Counted from the stretch's first letter, positions 44,553 to 54,087 are shown. The stretch: DNA of 64,000 bases from Dehalococcoidia bacterium UBA2158 (GCA_002328185.1 DCWQ01000041.1:167157-231156), one strand, 5' to 3'. Notes: generated by a model from the letters alone, not told the origin. Translations and numbers: made by a program.

Positions 44553-45251
44553 ATGGACATCGTTCTGCTGTACATAGGTTCCTACATGCTGGGTTCCGTC
44601 CCCACGGCCTATATCGTCGGCCGATTGGTCCGGGGCGTGGACATCCGTGGCTATGGCAGCGGCAATGTGGGCAGTGCCAACTTATACGAACACGTTGGCA
44701 AACGGTGGGTCTATCCCGTAGCCGCAGTCGAGATTTTCGTCAAAGGCGCTCTTCCCATCTTGGTCGCATTGTATGTTCTGGACATTGACCGGTCGTCGGC
44801 TTATATCATCGGACCTGGCCTGTTGGTGTTGGCCGGAAACAACTGGTCGGTTTTCTTGAAACTCCAGGGTGGACGAGGTATCGCCGTGACTGGGGGGACA
44901 CTTCTGGCTCTGACACCCATCCTTGCAGGGATTTGCGCCGTAATATCTATCGGAGGGTGGAAACTGGCCCAGAGTTCTGGGATCTGGGTGCTGATCTCGC
45001 TGATTTCGTTGCCAGTCTGGGCTTACCTGCTCCACAGCGTACTGCATAATGACGGCCTGAACCTGGTCTGGTATAGCCTAGGGCTCCTCGGAATCGTGGT
45101 TTTGAAACGCCTGTCGGCCAACTGGACGCCCTTCCCTGGAGACATGTCCCGCAAGAGGGTTCTTTTCAACCGTCTGGTCAGAGACCGGGACGTGTCTGAC
45201 CGCACCAGGTGGGTGCAGCGCATTCCGGAAGGCTCTTCCAGAATCCAATGA
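44553..45251 (+). CDS. plsY: Acyl-phosphate:glycerol-3-phosphate acyltransferase PlsY
   Basis: A 232-residue membrane protein with about six helices. It carries SVPTAYIVGRLVRGVDIRGY and the conserved GSGNVGSANLYE (35-46), KGALPILVA, and LQGGRGIAVTGG, the three PlsY motifs. It makes lysophosphatidic acid from acyl-phosphate and glycerol-3-phosphate. Its length is slightly above normal owing to a 40-residue polar tail. A second, less conserved PlsY is at 49412-50119. It lies 19 bases after the PHP gene. Confidence 0.88.
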   Translation: MDIVLLYIGSYMLGSVPTAYIVGRLVRGVDIRGYGSGNVGSANLYEHVGKRWVYPVAAVEIFVKGALPILVALYVLDIDRSSAYIIGPGLLVLAGNNWSVFLKLQGGRGIAVTGGTLLALTPILAGICAVISIGGWKLAQSSGIWVLISLISLPVWAYLLHSVLHNDGLNLVWYSLGLLGIVVLKRLSANWTPFPGDMSRKRVLFNRLVRDRDVSDRTRWVQRIPEGSSRIQ

Positions 45252-45297
45252 TTAGGGAAGACAAAACCGGGGAGACCCTGTTGGGACATTAGAGAAT

Positions 45298-45825
45298 ATG
45301 GAACAACAAACTGGCGACCAACAGTTTGGGACCTGCCAAGAAGGACACCCGACAGCCCATTGCAATTGGCATCCAAGCGTTGAGACCGGACTGTCCTGCA
45401 GTCAATGTGGCCGGAACATCTGCACCCAATGCTTGGTGCAGGCGTCCGTCGGCATCCGCTGTCCGGAGTGCGGCAAAGCCACCAAGATGCCAACATTCGA
45501 CGTTCAACCGACCTTCTATGCCAAGGCAGCCGGGGTAGGTGTCGGCGTGGCCATCGGCGGCGGGATCCTTTGGATCATCTTCAACGCCATCTTCAGTGGG
45601 TTCGGCATACTTTCATCGATACCAGCCTTAGGCGTCGGCTACGCCGCGGGCGAACTCATAAGCAAATCAGTGAATGCGAAACGAAGCAAGGGGTTGGCCT
45701 ATATCGCCGCAGGGGCGGTGGTCGGGGCATTCATCATCAGCCTGCCGTCCAGCCCGCCGATCGGTTTCTTCGGGCTGATCGTACTGTTTATCGCCATCTA
45801 CACTGCGGTGAAAAAAGTCAAGTAG
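45298..45825 (+). CDS. Zinc-ribbon/B-box-like membrane protein, unknown function
   Basis: A 175-residue protein. Residues 20-62 have Cys/His pairs (HCNWHP, CSQCGRNICTQCL, GIRCPECGK) of a B-box-like zinc fold. Three or four hydrophobic helices follow (AAGVGVGVAIGGGILWIIF, the FGILSSIPALGVGYAAG segment, LAYIAAGAVVGAFIIS, FGLIVLFIAIYTAV). Similar zinc-plus-membrane proteins are widespread and uncharacterised. Its 3' end overlaps the convergent recX by 8 bases. No function can be assigned. Confidence 0.7.
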   Translation: MEQQTGDQQFGTCQEGHPTAHCNWHPSVETGLSCSQCGRNICTQCLVQASVGIRCPECGKATKMPTFDVQPTFYAKAAGVGVGVAIGGGILWIIFNAIFSGFGILSSIPALGVGYAAGELISKSVNAKRSKGLAYIAAGAVVGAFIISLPSSPPIGFFGLIVLFIAIYTAVKKVK

Positions 45826-46309
45826 CCAGCTCACGCCAGAGTTGTTCCACCGTCCGGCCCAACACGTCTCCCTCGAACCCTTTGCGGTGCAAGAACCCGC
45901 CCAATCTGCGCCTGAAATCATTGGCGTCTTCGATCGATAATTTGGATGCGTATTTGGACCCGGCTTGGTAGGCGTTGGCTGAGGCATCGAAGTCAGAGAG
46001 GGCTTCCCGGATGACCTCGCGGTCCACCCCCAGCTTTTGCAACTCTTGCCGAATCACCGCCGGTCCCCGGGGCCGGAATCTCTCCCGCTGCTCCCGCCAT
46101 TCCTTGGCGAAGGCTGCGTCGTCTAGCAATCCCTGTCGGCGGAGGTCGGAAACTGTCCGCTCAATCACATCCGTACTGAATCGGCCTTGGAGCCGGCGTT
46201 GGACCTCTTTTTCCGATCGGGACCGGTATGAAAGCAAGCGCAAGGCGGCGTTCTTGGCCTTCTGGTGGGTAGAGACGGAATGTCCAGTCGGGTTTCGGGG
46301 TTCAGGCAT
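45818..46309 (-). CDS. recX: Regulatory protein RecX
   Basis: A 163-residue, mostly helical protein made of three-helix repeats: AALRLLSYRSRSEKEVQRRL, VSDLRRQGLLDDAAFAKEW and the third repeat DANDFRRRLGGFLHRKGF. It binds RecA filaments and limits their activity. It follows recA on the minus strand with a 122-base gap, the common recA-recX order. Confidence 0.9.
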   Translation of the reverse strand: MPEPRNPTGHSVSTHQKAKNAALRLLSYRSRSEKEVQRRLQGRFSTDVIERTVSDLRRQGLLDDAAFAKEWREQRERFRPRGPAVIRQELQKLGVDREVIREALSDFDASANAYQAGSKYASKLSIEDANDFRRRLGGFLHRKGFEGDVLGRTVEQLWRELAT

Positions 46310-46431
46310 CGTAATGCTCCGGATTAACTATGCCGTGGGTTACCAAGCATGTTGTGCAAGCTGATGGCGCTTTTCCGTGGAAGAACGCCATCAGCGATGT
46401 TTGCTGGTGTGGTTGGTTGCCTAAGAGCAGC

Positions 46432-47559
46432 CTACTCTTCGTCTTCCTCGTCAGTCTCTAAGGAGGCGGCACCGGAGAGTATGTCCGCGACCGAGTCGCC
46501 GTTGGGCGTTTCTTCGTTCGCAGACGCCGAGGCTGGGGTCGCTTCAGCCTCATCGGTCGGGCTGCGGAGACGGCCTTCGACTGAGGCGGCAATCTCAGGG
46601 TGGAGGATTAAGAACTCCTTGGAGTTTTCCCGGCCCTGGCCCAGTTTGGTCTCACCGTAAGAATAGAAGGCGCCGGATTTCTTGATGATGCCCTGCTCCA
46701 CCCCGATCTCCAAGATGTCGCCCATCTTGCTGATTCCCAGGTTGAACATGATGTCGAACTCGGCTATCCGGAAGGGCGCGGCGACTTTGTTCTTGACGAC
46801 GCGTGCCCGGACCCGGTTGCCCATGACTTCGGCGCCCTGTTTGATGGATTCAACCCGGCGCAGATCGATGCGCACTGAGCTGTAGAACTTGAGGGCTCGG
46901 CCGCCGGGCGTGACCTCGGGGCTGCCATAGGTGACGCCGATCTTCTCCCGGATCTGGTTGATGAAGATCACGGCAGTCTTGGACCGGTGAATGGTGCTGG
47001 TCAGTTTGCGTAGGGCCTGGGACATGAGGCGGGCCTGCAGTCCGACGTGGGTATCGCCCATGTCGCCTTCGATCTCAGCCTGGGGCACCAGAGCGGCTAC
47101 GCTGTCTATCACCACGGCGTCGACTGCTCCGCTGCGGACCAGTTGCTCGGTGATGTCCAATGCCTGCTCGGCGCTGTCTGGCTGGGCGATCAGCAGGTCG
47201 TCCAACTGGAGGCCGCAGTTGCCGGCATAAGTGGGGTCGAGGGCGTGCTCAACGTCGACGTAGGCGGCGATCCCGCCCAGTTTCTGGGTCTCGGCCATGA
47301 TGTGGATGGCCAGGGTCGATTTACCGGCAGACTCCGCGCCGAAGACCTCGGTGACCCGTCCACGGGGTATCCCGCCGATGCCCAAAGCGATGTCCAAAGC
47401 TAGAGACCCGGTGGGGATGCATTCGGTGACCAGAGAATTGTAAATCTCGCCAAGGCGCATCACCGCGCCCTTGCCGTGGTCCTTCTCGATTTGACCCAGT
47501 GCGGTCTCTAGGGAGTCCTGCCTGTTTTTATCCGTCTTTTCTGTGCTCGTCATCCTCAC
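46432..47559 (-). CDS. recA: Recombinase RecA
   Basis: A 375-residue RecA. Walker A is GAESAGKST (74-82) in place of the usual GPESSGKTT. Also present are the Walker B region AVVIDSVAALVPQAE, FINQIREKIGVTYGSPEVTPGG, and an acidic C-terminal tail ending DEEDEE. It drives homologous recombination and SOS induction. A possible LexA-type operator lies about 110 bases upstream. The altered Walker A keeps the catalytic Lys and hydroxyl residue. Confidence 0.96.
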   Translation of the reverse strand: MRMTSTEKTDKNRQDSLETALGQIEKDHGKGAVMRLGEIYNSLVTECIPTGSLALDIALGIGGIPRGRVTEVFGAESAGKSTLAIHIMAETQKLGGIAAYVDVEHALDPTYAGNCGLQLDDLLIAQPDSAEQALDITEQLVRSGAVDAVVIDSVAALVPQAEIEGDMGDTHVGLQARLMSQALRKLTSTIHRSKTAVIFINQIREKIGVTYGSPEVTPGGRALKFYSSVRIDLRRVESIKQGAEVMGNRVRARVVKNKVAAPFRIAEFDIMFNLGISKMGDILEIGVEQGIIKKSGAFYSYGETKLGQGRENSKEFLILHPEIAASVEGRLRSPTDEAEATPASASANEETPNGDSVADILSGAASLETDEEDEE

Positions 47560-47667
47560 CCATCCTTAATCCAGCGTCAGGCGCCTTGTTTCGGTCCAGC
47601 TCCCGCCGTTCCAATCTGCGGCGCATCCTAACATCCATTTCCACAACCCAACAAGGAGAAAATGTCA

Positions 47668-47679
47668 GTACAAATGTTC
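47668..47679. promoter_or_regulatory. Possible LexA (SOS) operator upstream of recA
   Basis: GTACAAATGTTC resembles LexA boxes of the GAAC-N4-GTTC and the cyanobacterial AGTACNNNATGTTC types, with one imperfect half. It sits 109 bases before the recA start and between recA and the glutaredoxin gene. No experimental or comparative support is available here. Confidence 0.4.
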
Positions 47680-47729
47680 AGGTTTGTGTGAATCACAAAA
47701 TATTGGGTCAACTGGCCCGGTTAGAAGTC

Positions 47730-47951
47730 TCAAGTGCCGCCTTTGAAGCCGATGGTTACGACGCCGCCTTCCACGATGACTGGCGTTACCCGCTCTCCGC
47801 TAGTGAGCGCCAACAGTGCGGGGATCTGATCGGCTTGCTTGGCTAGATTGACCTCGGTGTACTCCACCTTGTTCTTGCGGTATTCCATCTTAGCGGCTTG
47901 GGAATAGGCGCAATCTGGGTGGGTGTAGATGATGGTGCTTGCTTCGGCCAC
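47730..47951 (-). CDS. Monothiol glutaredoxin-like protein
   Basis: A 73-residue thioredoxin-fold protein: STIIYTHPDCAYSQAAKME (active site CAYS, C14 to S17), then VNLAKQADQIPALLAL, ERVTPVIVEGG. It keeps only the first Cys, as in monothiol or Uxx-type glutaredoxins, and the cis-Pro TPVIV. The GTG start at 47951 has AGGAG 7 bases upstream, preferred to a start at 48005. It is upstream of recA on the same strand and could share a transcript. Confidence 0.75.
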   Translation of the reverse strand: MAEASTIIYTHPDCAYSQAAKMEYRKNKVEYTEVNLAKQADQIPALLALTSGERVTPVIVEGGVVTIGFKGGT

Positions 47952-48175
47952 GTTAGACTCCTGATGCTTGCCTGAATTTAATAGTTTGCCGGGCAGACCC
48001 GACATAATCTGTATTTAGCGGTAATTGTACGTCTGGCCTGTCGATTCTTCAACGAGATGACCAACCAGGGGCGACGATTATTCAGCGCCTGCCCCTGGAA
48101 TGATATGCTGTAGTCTCATATTTCGCAGGCTGCCCCGGCTGCCTGATCTAATCCGATTCAGGAAGGTTCCACTCC

Positions 48176-49396
48176 TTGACTGACCACGCCCAAAACGGGC
48201 CCTCCACGAAGAGCCTGGTTGCCCTGGCGACGTTGCTGGAAAGATACGCCACCGGCTCCGGCCGCATCACCCCTCGGCCAAGAGGCTCAAGGCTGAGTCC
48301 GGATGTCCGGGCCACTCTCGAAGATGCCGTAGCAGCGGCGGAGGGCACATTTAAAGATGGTGAGGGCGCGGTGTTGCCCAAAGACTTATTGGTGTTTGCC
48401 AACGGCTGTTATGCCGTCGGACGCCACGCCGAAGCTTCAGACGTCTATCTGTCCATCCTGGCTGACGAGCCGTTCAACGCCGATGCCCGCTTCAACCTGG
48501 GGCTTACTTACCTGCGTTTGAAGATCCCGGAAGAAGCGGTGCGTGAATTTACCGACCTGTTGGTTCAGCATCCGATGTTGGCCGAGGCTTTCTATCAGAG
48601 GGGCAACGGGAACGACGACTTGGGTCAGACCGAGAGAGCCCTGGCCGACTATGGCCGGGCCATCGAGCTAGACCCAAAGTACGTTCATGCCATGTATAAC
48701 CGGGGAATCCTGCTGGCCCAGGCTGGACGGCATCAGGAAGCCGTGGACCAGTTCGATAGGGTAAACGACATCAGCCCCAACATCTCCAACACTTATTTGA
48801 ACCGTGGGGCGTCTCTAGACGAGCTGGGGCTGCACGCCGAAGCGATAGACGCCTATACGAAAGCAGCCGAGATCAACCCGGAGAATTCGTTGGCCCTGTT
48901 CAACCGGGCCCGGACCAATTACTACTTGGGCAACCTTCATGAAGCTCTGGTCGATTACAGCGAGGTGATTCAGCTCACCCCAGATGACGCCGAAGCGTTC
49001 AACAACCGCGGTCTGACCTACGATGCCTTGGGGGATTACGAGAATGCCATCGAGGACTTCGACGCGGCCTTGGAGCTGCGTCCGTCGTTCGCCGAGGCCT
49101 CCAGCAATCGGGGCGCTGTCTTGGAGGTCATGGGCGACTTGGAAGGGGCGTTGGAAGAATACAAGTGCTCGCTAGAAGTTAATCCTGGGTTGGCATCCGC
49201 CCACTACAACGCCGCTCGCCTCTATTCGCGCACAGGGGATGTTGCCGCCTGCTTGACGCACCTTGACCGGGTGCTGGAGATCGCCCCGCAGTGGGCCGAT
49301 GACGCCGCCAAAGATGATCACTTGTCGTGGGCTTTGGAGATGAGAAGTTTACGCTTGGGGAACAACGGTACGGAGATCGACGGCCAGGCCGATTAA
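48176..49396 (+). CDS. TPR-repeat protein
   Basis: A 406-residue protein with about eight tetratricopeptide repeats from residue 85 to 385, such as ALADYGRAIELDPKYVHAMY, AIDAYTKAAEINPENSLALF and AIEDFDAALELRPSFAEASS. There is no signal peptide or other domain. It is probably a scaffold for protein contacts. The TTG start at 48176 has AGGAAGG upstream. The gene is convergent with the PlsY paralogue. Partner unknown. Confidence 0.85.
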   Translation: MTDHAQNGPSTKSLVALATLLERYATGSGRITPRPRGSRLSPDVRATLEDAVAAAEGTFKDGEGAVLPKDLLVFANGCYAVGRHAEASDVYLSILADEPFNADARFNLGLTYLRLKIPEEAVREFTDLLVQHPMLAEAFYQRGNGNDDLGQTERALADYGRAIELDPKYVHAMYNRGILLAQAGRHQEAVDQFDRVNDISPNISNTYLNRGASLDELGLHAEAIDAYTKAAEINPENSLALFNRARTNYYLGNLHEALVDYSEVIQLTPDDAEAFNNRGLTYDALGDYENAIEDFDAALELRPSFAEASSNRGAVLEVMGDLEGALEEYKCSLEVNPGLASAHYNAARLYSRTGDVAACLTHLDRVLEIAPQWADDAAKDDHLSWALEMRSLRLGNNGTEIDGQAD

Positions 49397-49411
49397 GTCT
49401 AACCCGTAGGT

Positions 49412-50119
49412 CTAACGGGGGCCGGAGGTGGCGTGCCCCAGGTCAGCGTTGGGATCTGTGTCTAGAGCTTCGGCATCTTCTAGGCCGTCAGCGTCTTCGC
49501 TGTCCGGGTAGACCGGGTGGGACGCAACCGATAATCTCCGGCGGCGAGTGAACATGCTCCGAAGCAGGACCATCGCAGCCAGAACGACCAACCCGGACAC
49601 TAAGTCACGTTCGATCTGGTGGTATTGGCTAGTCGCCAGCATGACCAGGAAACAGGCTGACACTCCCCAGGTGGACCGCAGTGGCGAATGCCGCATGAGC
49701 ACGATGGTCGCCAGACCGGCGGCCACTCCCGACACGGCCAGAGCCGGCATCAACGCCAAGGAAACTCCCATCAATGGGGCCATGCCGTCGCCGCCCCTGA
49801 ACCCGGTGAAGACCGACTTCCAATGGCCCACCACGGCGGCGCCGCCGGCGACCAATATCAGGGCCGGAGGAACGCCCAACGCCCAGGCGGTGAATACGGC
49901 TGCGCCTCCCTTGGCCACATCGCCGACCAAGACCAGCGCGCCAGTGCGGTGTCCCACATTGAAGAACACATTGGCGGTGCCAGCCAGGGTGCTGCCGGTG
50001 GTAAAAACGTCGATACCCTTGATGCGGGAGGCGATGTGGGCGAAGGGTAGAGCGCCCAAGAAGTACCCGGCTGCGACAGCTATCACCATATTTCGGACCA
50101 GATATAGGTCTTCAATCAT
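49412..50119 (-). CDS. Second, divergent PlsY-family acyltransferase
   Basis: A 235-residue membrane protein with the PlsY layout: AGYFLGALPFAHIASRIKGID, TTGSTLAGTANVF (42-52) in place of GSGNxGAxNxx, VAKGGAAVF, and FRGGDGMAPLMG in place of KGGKGVAT. The motif changes (Asn and Lys lost) suggest an altered or lost substrate preference. The tail is Arg-rich then acidic. The 44553 copy is closer to the standard enzyme. Confidence 0.7.
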   Translation of the reverse strand: MIEDLYLVRNMVIAVAAGYFLGALPFAHIASRIKGIDVFTTGSTLAGTANVFFNVGHRTGALVLVGDVAKGGAAVFTAWALGVPPALILVAGGAAVVGHWKSVFTGFRGGDGMAPLMGVSLALMPALAVSGVAAGLATIVLMRHSPLRSTWGVSACFLVMLATSQYHQIERDLVSGLVVLAAMVLLRSMFTRRRRLSVASHPVYPDSEDADGLEDAEALDTDPNADLGHATSGPR

Positions 50120-50293
50120 CGTGTGTTTCTGGCCTCTGGGCCGGAAGGGTAAGGAACCGGGTATAGAGGACTGGTATGGAGGGTGTAGTGGTCATGATGG
50201 ATAAAGTGGATGGAGGACTATCCTCAGTTCAATCATATACCTGCCGGAGGGATGGGTATAGTTGGGTGGGCCTACCGGATACTGGTGTAGGGA

Positions 50294-51110
50294 TTAGCTA
50301 GTCCCGTTTTCTCCAACGTAGAGCCAGTAGCCCAATTCTCCGGCTGCCACCATCTCCCTGACCTTGGCCACCAACTCAAGCGACCGCTCCAGTTGGCTGT
50401 CCCCGGTGGCGACGCCGATCATGCGCTGAAAGGCCAAGAACGCCGCCAGTTTGCCTTCCACCTCGTCAAGTATCTTGATGATCTCCGTGGAGGCGTCCAG
50501 GCGTTCCGTGACGGTGAAACCACCCTCTTTCAACAGGTCGACATAGCCATCCGCAGTCAGGGCGCTGGTCATGCAGAGCACCTGGTCCAGGTCGCCCTCC
50601 GACTCAGCGGGCAACCCACCGGGGCTTGATGGTGACGTCGCTGAGCCCGAATCTGCCGCCCAGTTTGAGCAACCGGGCGGTCTCGGCCACTGCCAGGGCT
50701 TTGTTCATGAACAGGCTTATGGAGCATTCGTACACCGGGGCGTTGAAAGCCCCGGTCTGCAGGGGCGGGTTCTCGGCATCGCCCTGGACGAAGTGGGCGC
50801 GGCCCGATTCCGGCGCCGCATCGTGGGCATGACGCACGGATTCGGCGCCGAACTCCTCCCTCAGCACGGTGCAGCGGAACAACACGGCCCAATGCCTGAG
50901 CGCTCTCTCCTCGGGCGCTGACCAAGTCGTCCTCCACGTCTCTGGACTCCATTTCCGTGAGGCGGCCAAGCTTGTTGGTCAGGCCCAGCCCATCGGGGTG
51001 GGGGTTTCGCCAATGATCAGCTTGGCCATGTCCAACTGATAACGGTCGGCGCATATCACCGTTTTGCACTCGGGGCAGATGCTGCGTGTTAGCTCGTGAA
51101 AGATATAGTC
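50294..51110 (-). pseudogene. Frameshifted SAM methyltransferase with a fused foreign N-terminus
   Basis: Four frames join into one class I methyltransferase. They are MAKLIIGE (from about 51030), GLGLTNKLGRLTEMESRDVE, then FVQGDAENPPLQTGAFNAPV with RLLKLGGRFGLSDVTI, and last TADGYVDLLKEGGFTV to the stop at 50294. At least three frameshifts and one stop are needed. Before MAKLII the same frame reads DYIFHELTRSICPECKTVI, which looks like the Cys-rich N-terminus of a radical-SAM protein, and no start codon precedes it. The gene is dead, and perhaps a fusion of two dead genes. Confidence 0.75.
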
Positions 51111-51341
51111 CGCCTATTGCTTTACCCGGACCTTTTTTCCTTTGGGAATTCGATCAAGTGGCCCCGTTTTGATGCCCGGATGTTAATACCGCATGCGAAA
51201 GCGGCATCCTGCAATTGTTTGAGATGCTTTTCACAATCAATGGATTCGCTGGTCAACCAAACTCGGGTTTACCGCGAACCAACCACTGAGATTAGGACTG
51301 AATAGGAACGGACCAGGCGAAATTGGAAGGAGTGAAAACTG

Positions 51342-52095
51342 ATGCTAAGCAAGAAACAGTTATTGATGCTGATCGTTGGAATATTCGTGATTCTCGCCAT
51401 GGCCTGCGGCTCGGACGAAGATGCCGCAGCAGTCTCGGCGTCCGATGGCGACGGAGTCGCCCCGGCCTATGAGTCTCGATCATTCGATGAGGTAAAACCC
51501 CAGAACGTTGACCTAAATCTAGTGCCCACCCCGCTCTGCCGGAGATTCCGGACTGCAACGGTGACCCCAAGAACGTCCGGGTAACCCTAGAAACCCTTGA
51601 AGTTGAAAAGGAAATTGCGCCGCGGGACACTTTCCGGTTCATGACGTTTAATGGGTCGGTTCCTGGGCCGGCCATCGTCGTCCGGCTTGGAGACTGGGTT
51701 GAATTGACCATCAAGAACCTGGCAGGCAACAGATTTGCCCACAGCATCGACCTGCATGCTGCGACGGGAACGATGAGCGGAGGGGCGGCCTCGGTCGTGG
51801 GACCCGGACAACAGACCACATTCCAGTTCCAGGCATTGAAAGAGGTGCGTTCGTTTATCAGTGCGCAGTCGGGCCCGTCGTGATGCACGTGTCTTCGGGG
51901 ATGTACGGCTCAATCATCGCGCTGCCCAACGGCGGGCTGCCGCCGGTAGACAAAGAGTTTTATCGGATGGAAGGGGATTTCTATACCGAGCCTTCCCCAG
52001 ATGACCCGAAACAGCACGTACATTCCCAGGAGAGGGTCACCAACGAGAACCCGGACATCATGACGGTCATTGAGCCGCCAACCGCCATACGCTAG
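51342..52095 (+). pseudogene. NirK-like copper oxidase, frameshifted and truncated
   Basis: Begins with a lipoprotein signal (LMLIVGIFVILAMACGSD). After a frameshift near 51529 it reads FMTFNGSVPGPAIVVRLGDW, IDLHAATG and AAVVGPGQ-like residues, the first cupredoxin domain of copper nitrite reductases. A second frameshift near 51850 is followed by FVYQCAVGPVVMHVSSGMYG, the type 1 copper Cys and second His region (His before Cys is changed to Gln), then GGLPPVDKEFYRMEGDFYT. It stops without the second domain. Inactive as it stands. Confidence 0.82.
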
Positions 52096-52130
52096 AATTC
52101 GTCAGCTAGTCTTAGCGTAAAGGTGGATAC

Positions 52131-53351
52131 ATGACGATCGATTCAGCCCTGTCGGGGATGGTGGTGCTGGACCTGACCCAGATCATGGCCGGGCCTTTCT
52201 GCACCATGGTGTTGGCCGACATGGGAGCCGACGTGATCAAAGTGGAGAAGCCCAACGGCGGCGACGACAACCGCCGCATGGGCCCGCCCTTCATCAAGGA
52301 CTGGTCGGCCGGGTTCCTGGCCCTAAATAGGAATAAACGTAGCCTGGCGGTGGACCTTCGCAATGAGGTTGGTCAGGCCATGTTCAAGCGTTTGGTGGAG
52401 GGTGCCGACGCTGTGGTGGAGAATTTCCGACCTGGGGTCATGGACCGGCTGGGCTTGGGTTACGAGACGCTGGCCGCCATCAAGCCCAGCTTGATCTATT
52501 GTTCCGTGTCCGGCTTCGGCAACACGGGGCCGGACGCTCTCAAGGGCGGGTTCGACCTGGTGGCCCAGGGTGTGAGCGGGCTGATGAGCATCACCGGCCA
52601 CCCAGGTATGCCGCCGGCCAAGGTGGGCGTGCCTATCACCGACATATCGGCGGGGCTGCTGTCGGCAAACGGTATTCTCTGTGCCTACATCCACGCGCTG
52701 AAGACCGGGCAGGGCCAGCAAGTGGACACTTCGCTGATGGAGGCCGGAATCGCCTATACGGTATGGGAGTCGTCGGTCTACTTTGCCGACGAGGAGATTC
52801 CCGGCCCCCTGGGTTCGGCCCACCGGGTCTCTGCCCCCTACCAGGCCTTGCGCACGTCGGACGGCTACCTGAACATCGGTGCCGCCACCCAGCCAACCTG
52901 GGAGCAACTATGCCGGGCCATCGGCCTGGAGGCGCTGATCGACGATCCGCGTTTCATCCTGCCCGGCGACCGCAAGGCTCGCGAGGATGAACTGGCCGCC
53001 TTGCTGGAAGAAACGTTCACCACAGACACCAGCAGCAACTGGCTCAAGATGCTTGAAGAAGCGAGGGTGGTGGCCGGGCCGATCTACAACATGGACCAGG
53101 TCTACAAAGACCCACAAGTATTGGCTCGCAAGATGCTGGTCGACCTGGAAGACCCCGACCTGGGCACCATACATAACATTGGAATCCCAGTGAAACTATC
53201 AGTCACCCCGGGCCAGATTCGCACCCGAGCCCCCATGCTGGGCGAACACACCTACGAAGTGCTGCTGGAGCGCGGCTTCAGCCAGGCAGAGGTGGACGAC
53301 CTGGTGTCGGCGGAAGTGATGTTTGGGAACCAGGGACCGGGGACTAAGTAG
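52131..53351 (+). CDS. CaiB/BaiF family CoA-transferase
   Basis: A 406-residue class III CoA-transferase. It has LSGMVVLDLTQIMAGPFCTM, GADVIKVEKPNGGDDNR, NRNKRSLAVDLRNEVGQ, VENFRPGVMDRLGLGYE, FGNTGPDALKGGFDLVAQG and SLMEAG, in which the catalytic Asp of the usual DVSLLE region reads D-T-S-L-M-E. It exchanges CoA between acids such as carnitine, formate/oxalate or bile acids. AAAGGTGG lies six bases before the ATG. The downstream neighbour is a relic, so no pathway can be named. Confidence 0.9.
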   Translation: MTIDSALSGMVVLDLTQIMAGPFCTMVLADMGADVIKVEKPNGGDDNRRMGPPFIKDWSAGFLALNRNKRSLAVDLRNEVGQAMFKRLVEGADAVVENFRPGVMDRLGLGYETLAAIKPSLIYCSVSGFGNTGPDALKGGFDLVAQGVSGLMSITGHPGMPPAKVGVPITDISAGLLSANGILCAYIHALKTGQGQQVDTSLMEAGIAYTVWESSVYFADEEIPGPLGSAHRVSAPYQALRTSDGYLNIGAATQPTWEQLCRAIGLEALIDDPRFILPGDRKAREDELAALLEETFTTDTSSNWLKMLEEARVVAGPIYNMDQVYKDPQVLARKMLVDLEDPDLGTIHNIGIPVKLSVTPGQIRTRAPMLGEHTYEVLLERGFSQAEVDDLVSAEVMFGNQGPGTK

Positions 53352-53354
53352 TAG

Positions 53355-54087
53355 CTAGGAGCGCGGAATAAAGCGGTGGGAGCAGACCTTGTCACCGGTG
53401 CCCAGCTTCGAGTTTAGACCGCCGGTATAGATCCCTTCCAGAATCAAGTTTCCTTCCTCGAAGCGGAACGACCCAGCGCCGCTGAACCCTGCTGTTTTGA
53501 TTCGGTTCCATTCAAAATTGAGGTCGATCGCGCCCGTCGCGGTGACGAACTCGTATGTCCCAAACAGGTCAATATAATCTTCCAGCATCGTCCAATTCAC
53601 CGTGTATTGGCCATTGGTGGTGAACAGTAATTCGCCGATGCTCTCAGCATCGTCTTCGCGCCAACTCCCGATAAACGGATTCATATCTTGTGTGAAGACC
53701 GTGATCTCCGTTGACTGGTTGTGCGCGCCATTTTCGTTGTTGGCGTCGATGGTGAACACCGAACCGTGCACTGTTTCGAGGTCCACCGTGAATGCGCCGA
53801 TTGCAGGGTCGATGGTCCAGGAGACATCTGTTAGGACAGGTAACGTGACTACTCAGCTGTCTAAACCCCGACGGCAAACCGGAATGTTTGTACCGGTTCC
53901 ATAGCCAGAGGTGTGATCACATACGACTTCATCTTCCGGGAGTCCGATTCAGAAATGGAGATAGGGTGATCGGCGAGGAACGCGGTCCTGGGCAGAAGAT
54001 GTCCAGGCATTGGTTTTCTTCACCCGTGTAGGTATCGGAATCGCCACCACAGGCAGCGACAATAGCTACTATCAGTATAGAAAACAC
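53355..54087 (-). pseudogene. Decayed lipoprotein gene
   Basis: From about 54087 the minus strand reads a lipoprotein signal ending IVAIVAACGGDSD. The next coherent piece (ADHPISISESDSRKMKSYVI) is in another frame, and the 3' part (VSWTIDPAIGAFTV onwards) is in a third, with a TGA in front of it. The last 143 codons are open (53355-53786) and look like an Ig- or beta-rich secreted domain with repeated GTY/GIY strands. Two frame changes and stops break it. The 3' part alone would lack its export signal. Confidence 0.6.
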
